Shown in pieces: positions 1 to 12,434 of a DNA stretch of 64,000 nucleotides (positions are counted from its first letter, which is position 1; every line of letters starts with the position of its first letter). Under the pieces are notes generated by a model, which worked only from the letters and a program-made list of their open reading frames with translations, was not told the origin of the DNA and ran no database searches. The DNA comes from Oehlia diaphana (taxonomy: Eukaryota > Glomeromycota > Glomeromycetes > Glomerales > Glomeraceae): contig QZLH01000173.1 of assembly GCA_003833135.1 (NCBI GenBank), positions 30,297 through 94,296 of the forward strand, read 5' to 3'. A program made the position numbers and the translations under genes.

Positions 1-36
1 CTTTGTATATATATCATCATTTAATAGATAAGTTTT

Positions 37-68
<32 letters not shown>

Positions 69-120
69 ACGGAGTGAGAAAAAAGTTTTTCACGCTCTTA
101 TTGGAAAAAAAAAAAAAAAA

Positions 121-167
<47 letters not shown>

Positions 168-311
168 TCCTTCTTTTTTTTTTAATTAAAACTTTCCTTT
201 AATAAATTTTATAAATTTTTTTTGATCTAACATATGTATAAATATATATATATATATTGAAAAAATCATTCATTACTTTGTATATATATCATCATTTAAT
301 AGATAAGTTTT

Positions 312-342
<31 letters not shown>

Positions 343-395
343 ACGGAGTGAGAAAAAAGTTTTTCACGCTCTTATTGGAAAAAAAAAAAAAAAAA
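1..395. repeat. Direct duplication upstream of the RasGEF gene
   Basis: Bases 1-120 and 276-395 are nearly identical: the same start, the same (TA)8 tract, the same ACGGAGTGAGAAAAAAG core and the same CACGCTCTTATTGG followed by an A-run. They differ only by about one base in a T-run (12 versus 11) and one in the A-run. Between them lies A16-T19-A26 (105-165) and AT-rich filler. The second copy runs to within 10 bases of the RasGEF start codon, so it is probably promoter or 5' leader. It could be a real tandem duplication or an assembly error caused by the homopolymers. Confidence 0.85.
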
Positions 396-404
396 TTTAA
401 AATC

Positions 405-3400
405 ATGACATGGGAAGTTGTTAAAATTATCGGAAATTTATTTAGTGATACTTCAAAAAATTCCCGCAATAAAAGAACATCATCATCATCATCATCTGCA
501 TCTACATCAACTATATCCGATTTTACATCAAACACATCAAAAAATAGACAACAAAAATCTTCTTCTCTTATTGCCAAATCACAAAAAATTCCTTCTTCCC
601 CTATTATTCATCCTGTTCCATTAATAAGAACTCCTAGTTCTTCAAGTATTATTACTCATACTACTCCTTCCTCAAATTTCGTCTTTGAAAATGATGATAT
701 TACTCAACAATTGGCTGAGGAAAGTGAACTTTTATATCTTCAATTACCTGAAGATGTTAAATCTATATTAGATAAATTACGTAAACTTCAACGCTCCGAA
801 AAATCTTTGATCTTTGATCAACAATTACCAGCTGGTGAATGGCAGGTAGTTATCCAACTTTTTTCTATTCTACTTGATCACGTGATTTTTTCTTTTTTTG
901 ACCCTTGTTTTATTTTATTTTTTTTTTTTAGAGTCCTTTCGCTACTCTTGAAGTTGCAATGACGTCGATTCTTTTATTGACTCCTACATTATTACTTACA
1001 AATTCTCCTAAATCACCTTTAAAAGATGATGATTACATGAATAATTATTATGATTCTCCTTCGGGTGAATCTCCAGTAAATCGTAATTTTTATAAAAATC
1101 ATCAAAATAATTCTTCAAGATCTTCTCATATTTCTTCCATGACTTTTCATTCCGATTTTTCTTCAAAAAGTACTGATCCATCAACTTCTATTACAAAAAA
1201 ATCTTCTTTATTTAAAGTTTCAAGAGCTTCCTCTTTACTCACTTGTATTGTTCGTACAATCCTTTCAATGCATAATGAAACTTTAATAACTTGTCTCATA
1301 AATAGAGAATTATTAGATTATAATTCTTTAACTGGTCATGTTTATGAAGAAGCTGACATTGTTTCAACTCAAATAAATCAAATAAAATCTTTAGTTAGGC
1401 ATGAAGAGATTACTTCTCATACTCAGGTATGCAATTTTTTAATTTACTTTAATCACGTGATTCGTTTCGTTATTCATTCTTTCATTTACATTTCCAGAAT
1501 GTTTATGAAAAATTGATAACCCATTCGAATCGACTTGTGGATGCAATAAATTTGTTTGTAGATTTTATTCATAAACATCTTCCTGTTGTTTATGAAGAAC
1601 GTAAGTATAAATAAACTTTATAATGATAAAATATATTTAAAAATTTTTACATATGTAATATTATTATTGTTACAGCATTGGATTTACAATCAACAAATAC
1701 GAACGAAGATCAATCCAATAAAAAGTAAATTTCCATTTTTCATTTAATTGATATAATTTGATTATTTAATAATCAATTAATTTTTTTTAATTCTCTTTTT
1801 TTTTTTTTTTTACTTTTTACCTAAAAGGAAAAAGAATGCATGTAAGTGTTATAATACATTTCAAATTAATTCTTTGTTTTCATTTTATTAATATTTCTCT
1901 CTCCTTTATATAATTTAGTTGGAAAAAATGTTATAAGAAGTCTCACGTCCTTTAAAAGAAGATCATTAAATCTCTCATTATCATCTGCTTCATCGGAAAA
2001 TAATGCTTCAGAAAGTCTCATTAATAGTTATCATAATCATAATCGTTATAGTTATCACAGTAGTAGTCATAGTAGCACGACTTCGAGATTGAGTTTCGAA
2101 CTTGGTCCTCAACGAACTAGAACTGTATGTAATTTATAACGATTAATATTCCCTTTTTTTTTAAAAAAAAAAAAAAAATTTACCTAGTGATTAACTTTAT
2201 TATCACGTGACTTTCAGAAAAATGACACGAGAAGTATATATTCTCTGGATTCCAATAAATCTTCTACTTCAATACTAGCTAACCATTCGAGATCAAAAAA
2301 GAATACTTTACCTGAACCTTCAAAACCACGTAAACCTCATCTTGCAAGTTTATCACGTGAAAACCGTAAGGGAGATTATGACATACATGATGGTCATCTT
2401 AAAGATAACATTCCTCCTCAGAATGTTCCCCCAATTTCGCCAATGAGAAGCAATTCTCGATTTAAAGAACAATTAGAAGGCCCTTCTTTAAAACCTAGTA
2501 TTTTATTAGGTAAAGGTTAATATAATTATAATTTTATAAATAATGATTATTTGGTTAATATATTTAATAATGTTCATGTTAGGTCGAAGACGATTATCAG
2601 ATGTATCGGGCACTCACTCCTCACGAAATTTGATCTCTAGTAATTCAAATACGATCGTGGCAAAATCTTACACTTCCTTAATAGATTCTGGTTTTAAAAA
2701 CGACAAAGATGTTGATGCTTTTTCACCTCGATCTCGTCGAAGTTCAAATTCTAGTATAAAATCTTATTTGATTAAGCAAGTTCATTCATTATCTTCAAAA
2801 GGAAAATCTTCAACTCCAGATTCAACATCAAAATCTTATAATAATTATTGGCCTGTTACAGAAGATGTTACATCATATCCTGATCTATCTTATCCTCATT
2901 CACCGACTCATCCATCAAAAAGTTCAAGTCGTTCATTTAAAGCTCCTTCATTTGGTAAAAAACATAAATTACAGAAAACTAATAGTGAAACTGAATTGAG
3001 AACTTTAAAGAAAATGTGGTCGGATTTCGGTTATGAAAAGGGTAATCCTATTTTACATAATTTGACTCCACATGTTGAAGATGATGGAGAAAATCCTACT
3101 GAAAATTTATCCGCTGCAAATGTTACTGCGGAAGGAAATGATGGTAATCATAATAATCTTCGTGAACAACTTTTTCGCAAACTCGTTACAAAGAAGAGGT
3201 AAAATTTTAATACATGAATTTATTATTATTTTTTAAAATAATAATGATTTTTTACGAATTATTATATATATAGCTCAAATAGCTTAAACACTAAAAAGAA
3301 ATCATATCCGAGTAATTTACTTAAAATTCCTCACGTATTTTTGCGTTCTAATGAGGTAACAATATATATCATCAAAAAAAAAAAAACTTTTTATTTTTTT

Positions 3401-5840
3401 TTTAAAAATTCTGCAAGAAATTAAAATTTTAAACCTTTAGGAAGGAACTTCTGTTAATTCGGAAGTTGTTCAAACCATTGATGAAAAATCCTTTTCGAAT
3501 TCGTTGAAAGGACTTGAACTTTACAAGGATGGAATTATTACTGAAATGATCGACGGAAGGTATTTAGAAAATTTTAAATTATTATTTTTTCAAAAAAAAA
3601 TTCTTTTTCATTATTGAATATATTGACGCATAATTGTCAATTTTTTTTTTTAGTCCACAAATTCTTGCTGGGACGTTGGAAAAATTGTTGTCTAGATTAA
3701 TCGACGAAGAAGAAAAAGGTATCGTATATACAATTCAGTGTATTATTTAACGTGATTATGAAAAATATTAATAATTTATTTATTATATAGATACCGAATT
3801 TATCGATTGTTTCTTGTTAAACCATATTCTCTTTATACCATCAGAACTTTTATTACAAGAAATGATTAACAGATACCGAATTTTTAATTCGCGAAATGAT
3901 GATGATAAATTAGACATCCAACAACGAACGTTTCTTAAAAAGTAAATGATTTTGATATATACAATTTTCTGCTTGATAATTTGTCACGTGATATCATTAA
4001 ATTCATCGAACAATGTTTTTTTTAGTATAATATCGGTACTTTATCGGTGGGTAACCATACAACCACAAGATTTTCAAATTGATATGACTTTACGTGATAG
4101 TATGAGTACATTTTTGACAGATGAAGTTATGGAAGAAGAATTTCAATCTGAAGTTAGTAAAATAAAAACAATATTAGAGGTTCAGGTTAGTTTTTTTTTA
4201 GATTTCTTTGAATTTTGATTTTTGAATTTCACAATGAATTCCTTTGAATTTTAAATCTCACAATCAATTCCTTTTGAATTTTAAATATCACAATAAATCT
4301 AAAATTATTGTTATAGTCTCTAATTTCGATTGATAAAATTAAGAATCAAAGGATAAGTCAATCGGCCACAACATCTTTCACAAACACCGATAATATACCA
4401 CGACCAATAATATCAGATTCTTCACCATTATTAGAATTCGAGTCAAAAAATATAGCAAAATATTTAACATTAATAGATTTTGCTGTATTAAAATCTATGA
4501 CATTTTTCGATATTACAATATGGTGGAAAAAGAGAAAAGCGTTGGAAAACAGTGGGAGTCCTAATAGTGCTCTCGGCAGAGAGAATCAATCAATCAATCT
4601 TATCGAAAGTCATTTAGATGCTTTTATAAGAAGATCCAACATGGTAATTACCTAAATTATCAGAAATTTTTATCATCACCATGTTTAATACTAAGTTTTG
4701 AAATATTTCCCATTACAGATAAGTCATTGGATCGCGCATGAGATTTGCAGTTTAAAAACTGTTAAGGCGCGTCGAACTTTACTTCACAAATTCATTGAAA
4801 CAGCGAGAGTACGTATTTACAATGACTTTCATACTAACAATGGTTTTCATACTTATTAATGAGATCATAACGTGACTTATAAGGAACAATTCTCCTTTTA
4901 ATTAGTACTGTCGCGAATATAATAATTTTCATATTGCTTCATGCATTGCGTTGGCTTTAAACTCACGTCCAGTACAACGTTTAGTTAAAACATGGGAATC
5001 ACTTTCACATCAAGATATAATGACTTCTCAAAGTATTGAAGAATTAATTGATCCTTCAAGAAATATGAGAAAGTATAGAAAATCATTGGCAAATGCTAAA
5101 CCTCCTGTTATACCATTTTTCGGTAATCCTTTATTTAATTTTCTTGGTTAACAATCTTTTGTATACATTACTAACTTTTTTATCCTATAATGATAGCAAT
5201 ATTTCTTAAAGATTTAACGTTTATAATTGAAGGAAATCCAACTTATATACGTAATAAACATTATATATCCTCAACACCTTCAACACCAACGATTTCAACA
5301 TATCCTGATTCAAGAGAATCTTCTATACCTAGTACACCCACAACACCATCATTTCCACCTTCCTTACACAATTCCCTTAATTCATATAATTCACTCCCAT
5401 TATCAACAATGCAAGAACCGTTAATTAATTTTGAAAAATTTAGATTTTTAACAAAAAACATTCGTAATATTAATCGTTATACTTCAGAATCATATTCTTT
5501 TATCAATCAATTATCAAGACCTCCAAAAATTTTAACATCAAATTTTTCATTATTATCTGATCAAACCGATTTAATCAATACATATAATTCATTAATAAAC
5601 AATAATTTAAGTGGCAACGGATGTAACAATAGTATTAATAATATATTTAATAATGGAGGTGGTGGAAGTAAACCTGCACCACTAGATCACATTGGTGAAG
5701 TAATAGAAAGAAGAATGTTTGCAGCTGCTGGATCTATTTTTGGTGATAACGTTACTATTTCTATGTTAAATGGTAATGAATTAGAAGCTGAGTTAATGAC
5801 ATTAAGCTTAGAGGCTGAACCTGCAGTTAATGTTATATAA
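405..5840 (+). CDS. RasGEF (Cdc25-type guanine nucleotide exchange factor)
   Basis: Predicted to load GTP onto a Ras-family GTPase at membranes. Seventeen exons join in phase to about 1356 residues: 405-845, 932-1426, 1498-1600, 1676-1724, 1828-1841, 1919-2124, 2218-2509, 2583-3198, 3274-3355, 3441-3559, 3654-3718, 3791-3941, 4026-4185, 4317-4643, 4719-4808, 4906-5122, 5197-5840. Residues 1-760 are mostly Ser/Asn-rich with a helical stretch near 125-350. A RasGEF_N (REM) domain starts near 800 (KDGIITEMIDGSPQILAGTL). The catalytic domain covers about 975-1250: FFDITIWWKKRKALE, SHWIAHEICSLKTVKARR, NNFHIASCIALALNSRPVQR, LKDLTFIIEGNP, INFEKFRFLTKNI. The 14-nt exon 1828-1841 is needed to keep frame. 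The start at 405 is preferred because the upstream in-frame codons are low-complexity Lys. No SH3 domain was seen. The target GTPase cannot be read from sequence. Confidence 0.9.
4215..4312 (+). repeat. Short tandem repeat inside a RasGEF intron
   Basis: Three imperfect copies of a roughly 30-base unit (TTTGAATTTYACAATNAATTCC-like) fill most of the intron between exons 13 and 14, which explains its greater length (131 bp against the usual 70-90). Confidence 0.7.
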
Positions 5841-7226
5841 GGATTTTTTTTTTTCCAAACATTCTTCTTTTAAAATACTTCATCATATTTTTTTTTTTTT
5901 TTGCTCTCGTTTCCATATTATTTTTTTTTCTGTTTATTATTTGTACATTTGTAAAATACACAAATTTTGTATTTCTTTCATATATAACTTTTTTTTTTTG
6001 TTATGAATAGTTTGAAACATAATTCATCCCTTTATTCATTTTTAATTATTTTTATCAATTTTAAACAATTCACTTTCTTTTAATTTTACCTTTTTTTTTT
6101 TATAAGAAAAAAAAAATTATAATATAACCAAAAAATTTTGATGTAAAAAAAAAAAAGATTACAATATCATATTATATACAAGATGAACAATTAGATAATA
6201 AAAAAAATTATTGTGATCTAAATTGAGAGAGTTTATAGAGTTCTTGACTTTAAAAAAAAAGAAAAAAAAAAAGATTTTTTATTTCCCGTCATCGTCAGTA
6301 TTAAGTAAAGATTTTAATATGATATGAACAAAACAGACAGATCAGGAATTAATTGAATGATATAACGGTGCCAGTCTAAAGAAAGTGTCTAAAGCGAAAG
6401 TCAATAGGTACAATAGGTACAATTATGTAGATAGAATTTTGGAATAGAACTTAAATGTAAAAAAAAAATGGGGTATGAATGTATGATCCCAAACAACTAT
6501 AGTGACAATTTAAAATCGAAATTCTTGATACTTGATACACTATTTATAATATTCTGTCACGTTCAATATCCCTTTAATAAAATATTACTATGATGGTACA
6601 ATATCATATATTTTATCTTATCCACTTTTTAATAACTTTTCTTGAATTTTCGTGATAATTATGTAAAAAGTAAGAAGTTTTTAATGAATAAATATTTATA
6701 TTTTACACATGTCAAAATCGCAGTTACATATAAATATATAACTTTACAGCTTTCAAACAAATATATACATAATAAGAGGACTATCACAAATCAAAAATTA
6801 TGTTATTGCAGATGATCGTCTCAATAATCGTAACATCATCACTTTATGTTGTCCTTTGGGCGGCGCCAGCAAAACACGAATGCGGTGAATTAATCGGATT
6901 AACACTATTAGACTTAAAAACAAGTTTCTAAAACTGCAAGACGTCTATCAACTTATTTTTATAATTTTAGTACCTAAATTTATTTTTATAATGTTTGAAA
7001 ATTGTTTGAACAACAGAATTTCACTTCGGGGCTATACAGACAGCATTTTGATTGTGAATTCATCAAGTTCAAGTCTACTTTCTATTGTAAAATTCACAGT
7101 CACGTAATCTGATAATCATATCATACTGTATCTGGAGGATGTTTATTTAAATAAAGTAATGATGTCAAAAATTATTAAATATCAACCTTTAATTATACGT
7201 ATTTAAATTGAGCATGTACTGTAATT
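5841..7226. other. Intergenic, AT-rich, convergent 3' regions
   Basis: Separates two convergent genes. The first 250 bases are T- and A-rich and probably contain the RasGEF poly(A) region. No multi-exon gene was found. A 43-codon open frame at 6800-6931, in a less AT-rich patch, is listed separately. Confidence 0.6.
6800..6931 (+). CDS. Doubtful 43-aa hydrophobic ORF or exon relic
   Basis: An open frame of 43 codons starts at an ATG followed 9 bases later by a CAG that could be a splice acceptor. The product has a hydrophobic N-terminal half (MIVSIIVTSSLYVVLW) and then AAPAKHECGELIG. Local base composition is more GC-rich than the surroundings, as coding exons here are. It may be a small membrane or secreted peptide, or the last surviving exon of a decayed transporter-like gene. 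No family is recognised. Confidence 0.2.
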   Translation: MLLQMIVSIIVTSSLYVVLWAAPAKHECGELIGLTLLDLKTSF

Positions 7227-8412
7227 TTAACGTTTGACCCTAAAAATTATGAATAAATTGTTATTATTAAGCTTAATGAACAATTTAGTACGTCACAATA
7301 AAAAAAAATATTTAATATACCATGTGTATCTCTTTCTTGCCTTTGCAAGACCCGGTTTCTTACGTTCGACAACACGAGTATCGCGTGTAACAAGATTGGC
7401 TAGAAAGAAAGGTATGTTATTATCACTTATTATCACAAAGGAATATGACCAAAAATAAGAAGTGATTTATTTACCTGCTCTTAAAATTGGTTTGAGATCA
7501 GAATCGTGTATGATCAAAGCTTTAGTGATCCCATGAGCAATTGCATCTGCTTGACCTTTATGAAAAAAATAGATTTAAAAATAATTCCCTTCGCAATTCA
7601 TAAACAAAAATTAAAGAGTATTCACCTGTTGTACCTCCTCCCTTAACTTTTGTCCAAACATTATATTTCCCAAGCAAGTCAGTTACTTGAAATGGATATA
7701 ATATTGACTCACGATCTTTCATTAAAGAAAAGTATTCCGCCATTGGTTTTCCATTAACGATTACATGCCCATCACCTTCTACCACCCAAACTTGAGCAAC
7801 TGCTTCCTTTCTTTTTCCTAATGTAAAAGCTCTTCCAAATTGATCGACGGTTTTCATTGCTTCTAAAAGTTTTTTCTCTTTTTCTAGATCATAACGTCTA
7901 AATAAATCCAAAAAATTATGTAATTTAGGTGCAATTTCAGGTATTATAATATTTAATTGATTCAATTTTTGTATGATCGTACGGTATTGATGTGTTTTTA
8001 AACATAAACCTAATTTTTCATCTAAACGTTGTTTTAATATCCATAAAGTTGGTAAAACATTTTTATCTTGTAATTTAGGTGTTTTTCTATATTTAAATAT
8101 AAGATCATCAAGTCGTATAATAAGATCATTATAAGTAGGTTTTCCTGTAAAATATGAAATTGATTGAGGTATTTCACGGTTTGATAATATATCAATTGAT
8201 TCATATTTATTCAAATGAATATTTTGTTGATTTTCTTTACTAATAGTAGTAGTATAATAACGGAAATTTACAAAAGGGTTTATAATATTTGAATTTCTAT
8301 TACATGATTTTAGAATAATGGACTTTTTTATATTTGATTTTAAATTATTTCCTAATACTTTTTCGGAAACTTTATAAACAAATTGTAATTTAGAAGTTAA
8401 TGAAGTTAACAT
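7227..8412 (-). CDS. MRPS9: Mitochondrial small-subunit ribosomal protein uS9m
   Basis: Component of the mitoribosome small subunit. Four exons (7626-8412, 7475-7555, 7321-7399, 7227-7239) join in phase to 319 residues. Residues 1-60 look like a mitochondrial presequence (MLTSLTSKLQFVYKVSEKV), then a fungal N-terminal extension. The uS9 core is clear: GRAFTLGKRKEAVAQVWVVE, GDGHVIVNGKPMAEYF, VKGGGTTGQADAIAHGITKA, LVTRDTRVVERKKPGLAKAR, ending RYTWVKR. The universal C-terminal KR, which contacts P-site tRNA, is recovered only by splicing to a 13-nt last exon; reading through instead gives YFFLL. A start 15 codons upstream (8457) is in frame but adds a poorly targeting-like stretch. Confidence 0.95.
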
Positions 8413-9545
8413 AATTTCATAGAAAAAGAGAAAAAAAAATTTTGTAGATGCTGTCAAAAATAAAAATGTGACCGATTTTGTAACACCCAGAATTGATCAT
8501 CGATCTGTGCATTTTTGCGTTAGCGTTAAAAAGTAAAATAATAATTAAAATAATTGTAAAAACATGATCCCAACATAGTCTTTTAACCTATAGTCGGCCC
8601 TCGATACAACGAACCCTCCGATTTTCATCTCTATAAAATTATATCGAAGAATTTAAAAAAATTTAATTGGCTGATTCGTTATAGGGGATATTTTGACGTA
8701 TATGAGAGAAAAATTCAGTATAAAGCGAGTTCGTTATATTAATATTAAAATATATTAATTCGCGATTTACAGTATATGAATCAATTACAGTATTTGCTAA
8801 TAAATTTTCAATTTAATATCAGATACTAAAGTCAATCGAATGTATGATCCTGAATAAGACACCATAAAATAAATGAATGAATTACTTTTTATTCAATTTA
8901 AACAAATGAATTTAAGACTACACTCCGTAAATCTTTAGATCATCATCATTCCACTAATTTTCTGAATTATAAGAATATTTCTTATTATCCTTGACGCAAT
9001 ATCCAATCTCCAATCATGATTTAATATCAAGCAATCATTTGATTAATAATAACTTTAAAATCCTTACCAAATTTATCGGTTCATTATATTAAATGAAATG
9101 TTTCACGATGTTCTCCTGGCTGTATAAATGCCTCGGTAGCCTCGTCTAGATTGTTTCAAAGAATGCTATCAATTAAATCCTTTAGTTCATAAGTTGAAAG
9201 TGGAAAGAATTGAAATAATTGTATTTTTTCTTAAATAGTCATAATTTCAAAAAAAAAAAAAATAAGGACTTCCTTAAATAATGAAAATAACAAATATATT
9301 TGTTTAGAATCTTTATAATCAAAAGATCAATTGTTGAAACAAAAAGAATTTGAGTTTTCGTACTTTATTTTAAATTGGCGTACATGCAATATATTTCTAA
9401 AATAACATGACCGAAAAACAATAAATCATAAGAGGCTGAAATTATGTAAATTCCGGCCGGAATTAAGATCTCGAAATATTAGTGATACAGTACAATTTTT
9501 GATCAAATTCGATGTCTAATTTTTTTTTTTCGAATTTTTACAAAG
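8413..9545. other. Divergent intergenic region with TATAACGAA-type repeats
   Basis: Upstream of both uS9m (-) and EBP2 (+). Around 8600-8755 there are several related blocks (ATACAACGAAC, CGTTATAGGGG, GAGTTCGTTATAT), two in inverted orientation, which resemble remnants of mobile-element termini. No transposase frame is present. The rest is AT-rich and unremarkable. Confidence 0.45.
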
Positions 9546-10919
9546 ATGCCCATTAAAGCCATTAAAGCCATTAAAGCGGAAGAAACTGCAAAAGACCTTT
9601 CTAAAGAGGAAGACTCTGATACTCAGCACGTTAAAGAATCTGATGAATCTAGTTCAGATTCTACTGAAGATGAGGAAGAGGAGGTAGAGGAGGAAGAAGG
9701 TGGAGTCGCGTTAGACGATTTATCTGAGGAAGAGGTGGACGAAGATATTGTACCTCAACAGCATGTCACAATAAATAATAAGGTGAATAATTATATTAAA
9801 GAATAATCAATTGCTTTACTACTTTGCTTTTTAAGTTAACCAAATTTAAATATTGTCAAGTCAGTATTAAAAAAAATTTATCAAGATATTAAGCTTGATG
9901 TACCGTGGATTGAAACCCAAGCGATAACTTCTTTAGAACCTGCAAATATCAAGGATATTAATAACGACATAGAACGAGAATTAACATTGTAAGATATTAT
10001 TATTATTATTATTTTATTATACTAGTTTTTTTATAAGTGTATTTGAAAATTTTATTAGTTACAAGCAAGCACTTGATGCAGCTGTGGAGGGACGTAACAA
10101 AACTATAGAGTTGGGAGTAGCATTTTCTAGACCTGATGATTATTTTGCAGAAATGGTAAAATCTGACGAACATATGACAAAAATACGTAAAAAATTAATT
10201 GATGAGGAACAAAAAATAAAAGCGAGTGAAGATGCCAGACGTAAACGTGAATTAAAGAAATTTGGCAAAAAAGTTCAAATTGAACGTTTACAAGAACGTC
10301 AAAAACAAAAAAGAGAAGATCTAGAAAAAATTAAAGCTATGAAAAAAAGTATGATAATTCTTAATACATATTTTTTTAAGGTTAACTAAAAAGATATTAA
10401 TAAATTGCTCTTTTTTTTTCTAAACTTTAATTTAGAAAGAAAAGGTATTGAAGATACTGCTGTGGATGATGATTTTGAAATTGCTTTAGAAGAAGCTGCT
10501 GATAAGGATAATAGACCTAATAATAGATCTAACAAAAAACAAAAAACTGGAAAACCTTCTAAACGTACTTATAAGGTATCAATCATAAGATTGTAATTTA
10601 AACATTTTATTTTTTCAAAATAATTTAACTTTTTTATAATTTAAAAGGATACTAAATTTGGCTTTGGCGGAAAGAAACGTCATGCTAAATCAAATACTGC
10701 TCAATCTTCTGGTGATTTATCAATATTTGATGGTGGAAAATCCACAAAAAAAGTACGTCGTAAGATTTAAAACATATATATGTATAGGTTTTTTTTTTGT
10801 TGAGGAGAATAATATTTGAGATAAATTTTTTTTTTATTTCTTTATAACTATAGAAGAAAATCACAAAAACGCGCCCTGGAAAAGCTAGACGTCAAGCTGC
10901 AAGAAATAAAAGACAATAA
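9546..10919 (+). CDS. EBP2: rRNA-processing protein EBP2
   Basis: Nucleolar factor for 27S pre-rRNA processing and 60S assembly. Six exons (9546-9782, 9861-9988, 10059-10348, 10436-10575, 10648-10752, 10854-10919) give 321 residues. The N-terminus is strongly acidic (residues 15-70, Glu/Asp/Ser runs). The family core follows: KIYQDIKLDVPWIETQAIT, YKQALDAAVEGRNKTIELG, then FSRPDDYFAEMVKSDEHM, a Lys/Arg-rich coiled coil (LIDEEQKIKASEDARRKREL), FGFGGKKRHAKSNTAQSSGD and a basic tail TRPGKARRQAARNKRQ. For intron 1 the acceptor at 9860 is used; the nearer AG at 9835 leads to a stop. Confidence 0.95.
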
Positions 10920-12434
10920 AAAATTATTTAATTATTTTTTTTTTCAGACATTCCATTCAAATCTTATAATTTTATTAATGAATAATATTATTTTTTTAAA
11001 AAAAAAATAAAATAAAATAACATTTAATTGTAAACAATTTGATTTTCTGTATATAATTCTTTCAAATAAAATTTTTTGGATTTTAAAAAATTTGATATTT
11101 TTACATCATTCTTTCAAATAAAATAAATAAAATTCTTTGGATTTTAAAAAATTTGATATTTTTGCATCATTCTTTTAAATTAAATGATATTTTATATTAT
11201 GGTTTTACAAGTTTTTCACAAGAACAGGCCAAATTAAATCAGACCAATAAATGATTGTGGAGTTGGTGTTTATGTCAATTTTTATTATAAAGAAACCTAG
11301 ATTTAATGTTATTATATTTGCCTAAGTCCTATCCTACCCGACATATTTTTTTAGGACCAAAGCTTCTATTGGTGTGTTAAAGCATATAAGAAATACTTTA
11401 TTATAGTTGCTTTTACTAAAATATATACATATATACTGAAATGCATACATAAAAGTGCAAGTTGAATCACTAATAAATACGGGAAGCCAAATGAATTGAC
11501 TTCTTAAAAAAAATAAAAGAGTTGAAATTCTTTTACTTTAAAAAAGACTTGAGAAACCTTTAGAGAAATTTTTAGAAGTGTAAAAAAATATGAAATGTAA
11601 TCATTTTTATAACATTTAAAGTTTTTTAATAATTTTAACAGTTTCCATATTAGAAATTTTAAATATTAGTTTCGTCTCTGTTTTTATCCCGTATGACAAA
11701 CAAATTTTATATTTCGATAGCCAATTATATTCATAATCATGTTAAATTGGTCCAACTTTCCCCAACGGAAAGTCAGTAAATATCAAGACTTTTATTATTT
11801 ATCGTAAATATTGTATCGATACCTTGACATTCTTTATTTTCCTTCGCATCCCTTGTATTATATTTTTCTTTCTTTCCTCGCGTGCCAGCACGTTAGTCAT
11901 ATTTACCTATAAGTTTTTCTCGTTACCATATTAGGCATCTGTTCTTTCTACACTAGATTTAGTTTGGACTACTAATAACGCGAACAAAATTTATTAAATT
12001 TTTTTTTATTTCTATATAGATAACGATAGTTTTTATTTGGTATTCGAAACTCTCATCTACATTAAACGAAAAATAAAATTAACGACTACTTAAAGGTTTG
12101 CGTGAATTCAAAAAAAAACATTTCTACAAATAAAGCAATTTGTTAAAAAAAAAAAAAATAAAAAATAAAAAAAAACAAATAAAAAGATTTACCTGTTTAC
12201 GATTGAACCGCAGGACACGATTCCATTCTTTATGTACTTTGGCTTTATTTCGTTCGTTCGTTATAGTATACTCATCTGTCACGTAGTCAAGTATTGATTT
12301 ATAATAGTAAGCAGTGTAAATAATAGTATCAGGTAATTTCTCGATTGGTTATTTATATTTTTTTTTCACCAGTATATTAACGTTTTTATTTATTTTTTTT
12401 CATTCAGAGAATATATTTATATAATTGAAAAAAA
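10920..12434. other. Intergenic region upstream of the kelch-BTB gene
   Basis: Contains the EBP2 3' region with a local tandem repeat, then about 1.2 kb of AT-rich DNA without coding potential. It probably includes the promoter and 5' leader of the intronless kelch-BTB gene. A pyrimidine-rich stretch (11830-11950) is less AT-biased but shows no recognisable element. Confidence 0.5.
11056..11178. repeat. Two-copy tandem repeat 3' of EBP2
   Basis: Units beginning ATTCTTTCAAATAAAA and containing TTTGGATTTTAAAAAATT start at 11056 and 11108; a third partial unit starts at 11169. Copy lengths differ (52 and 61 bases) through an internal AAATA insertion. Confidence 0.8.

Noticed and set aside
7293..7320. 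uS9m ending by read-through (…WYIKYFFLL)
   Set aside because: A clean GT-AG intron joined to GGTCAAACGTTAA restores the universal WVKR ending, so read-through is not the main product.
9836..9860. Nearer splice acceptor at 9835 for EBP2 intron 1
   Set aside because: It leads to an in-frame stop; the acceptor at 9860 gives the family sequence KIYQDIKLDVPWIE.
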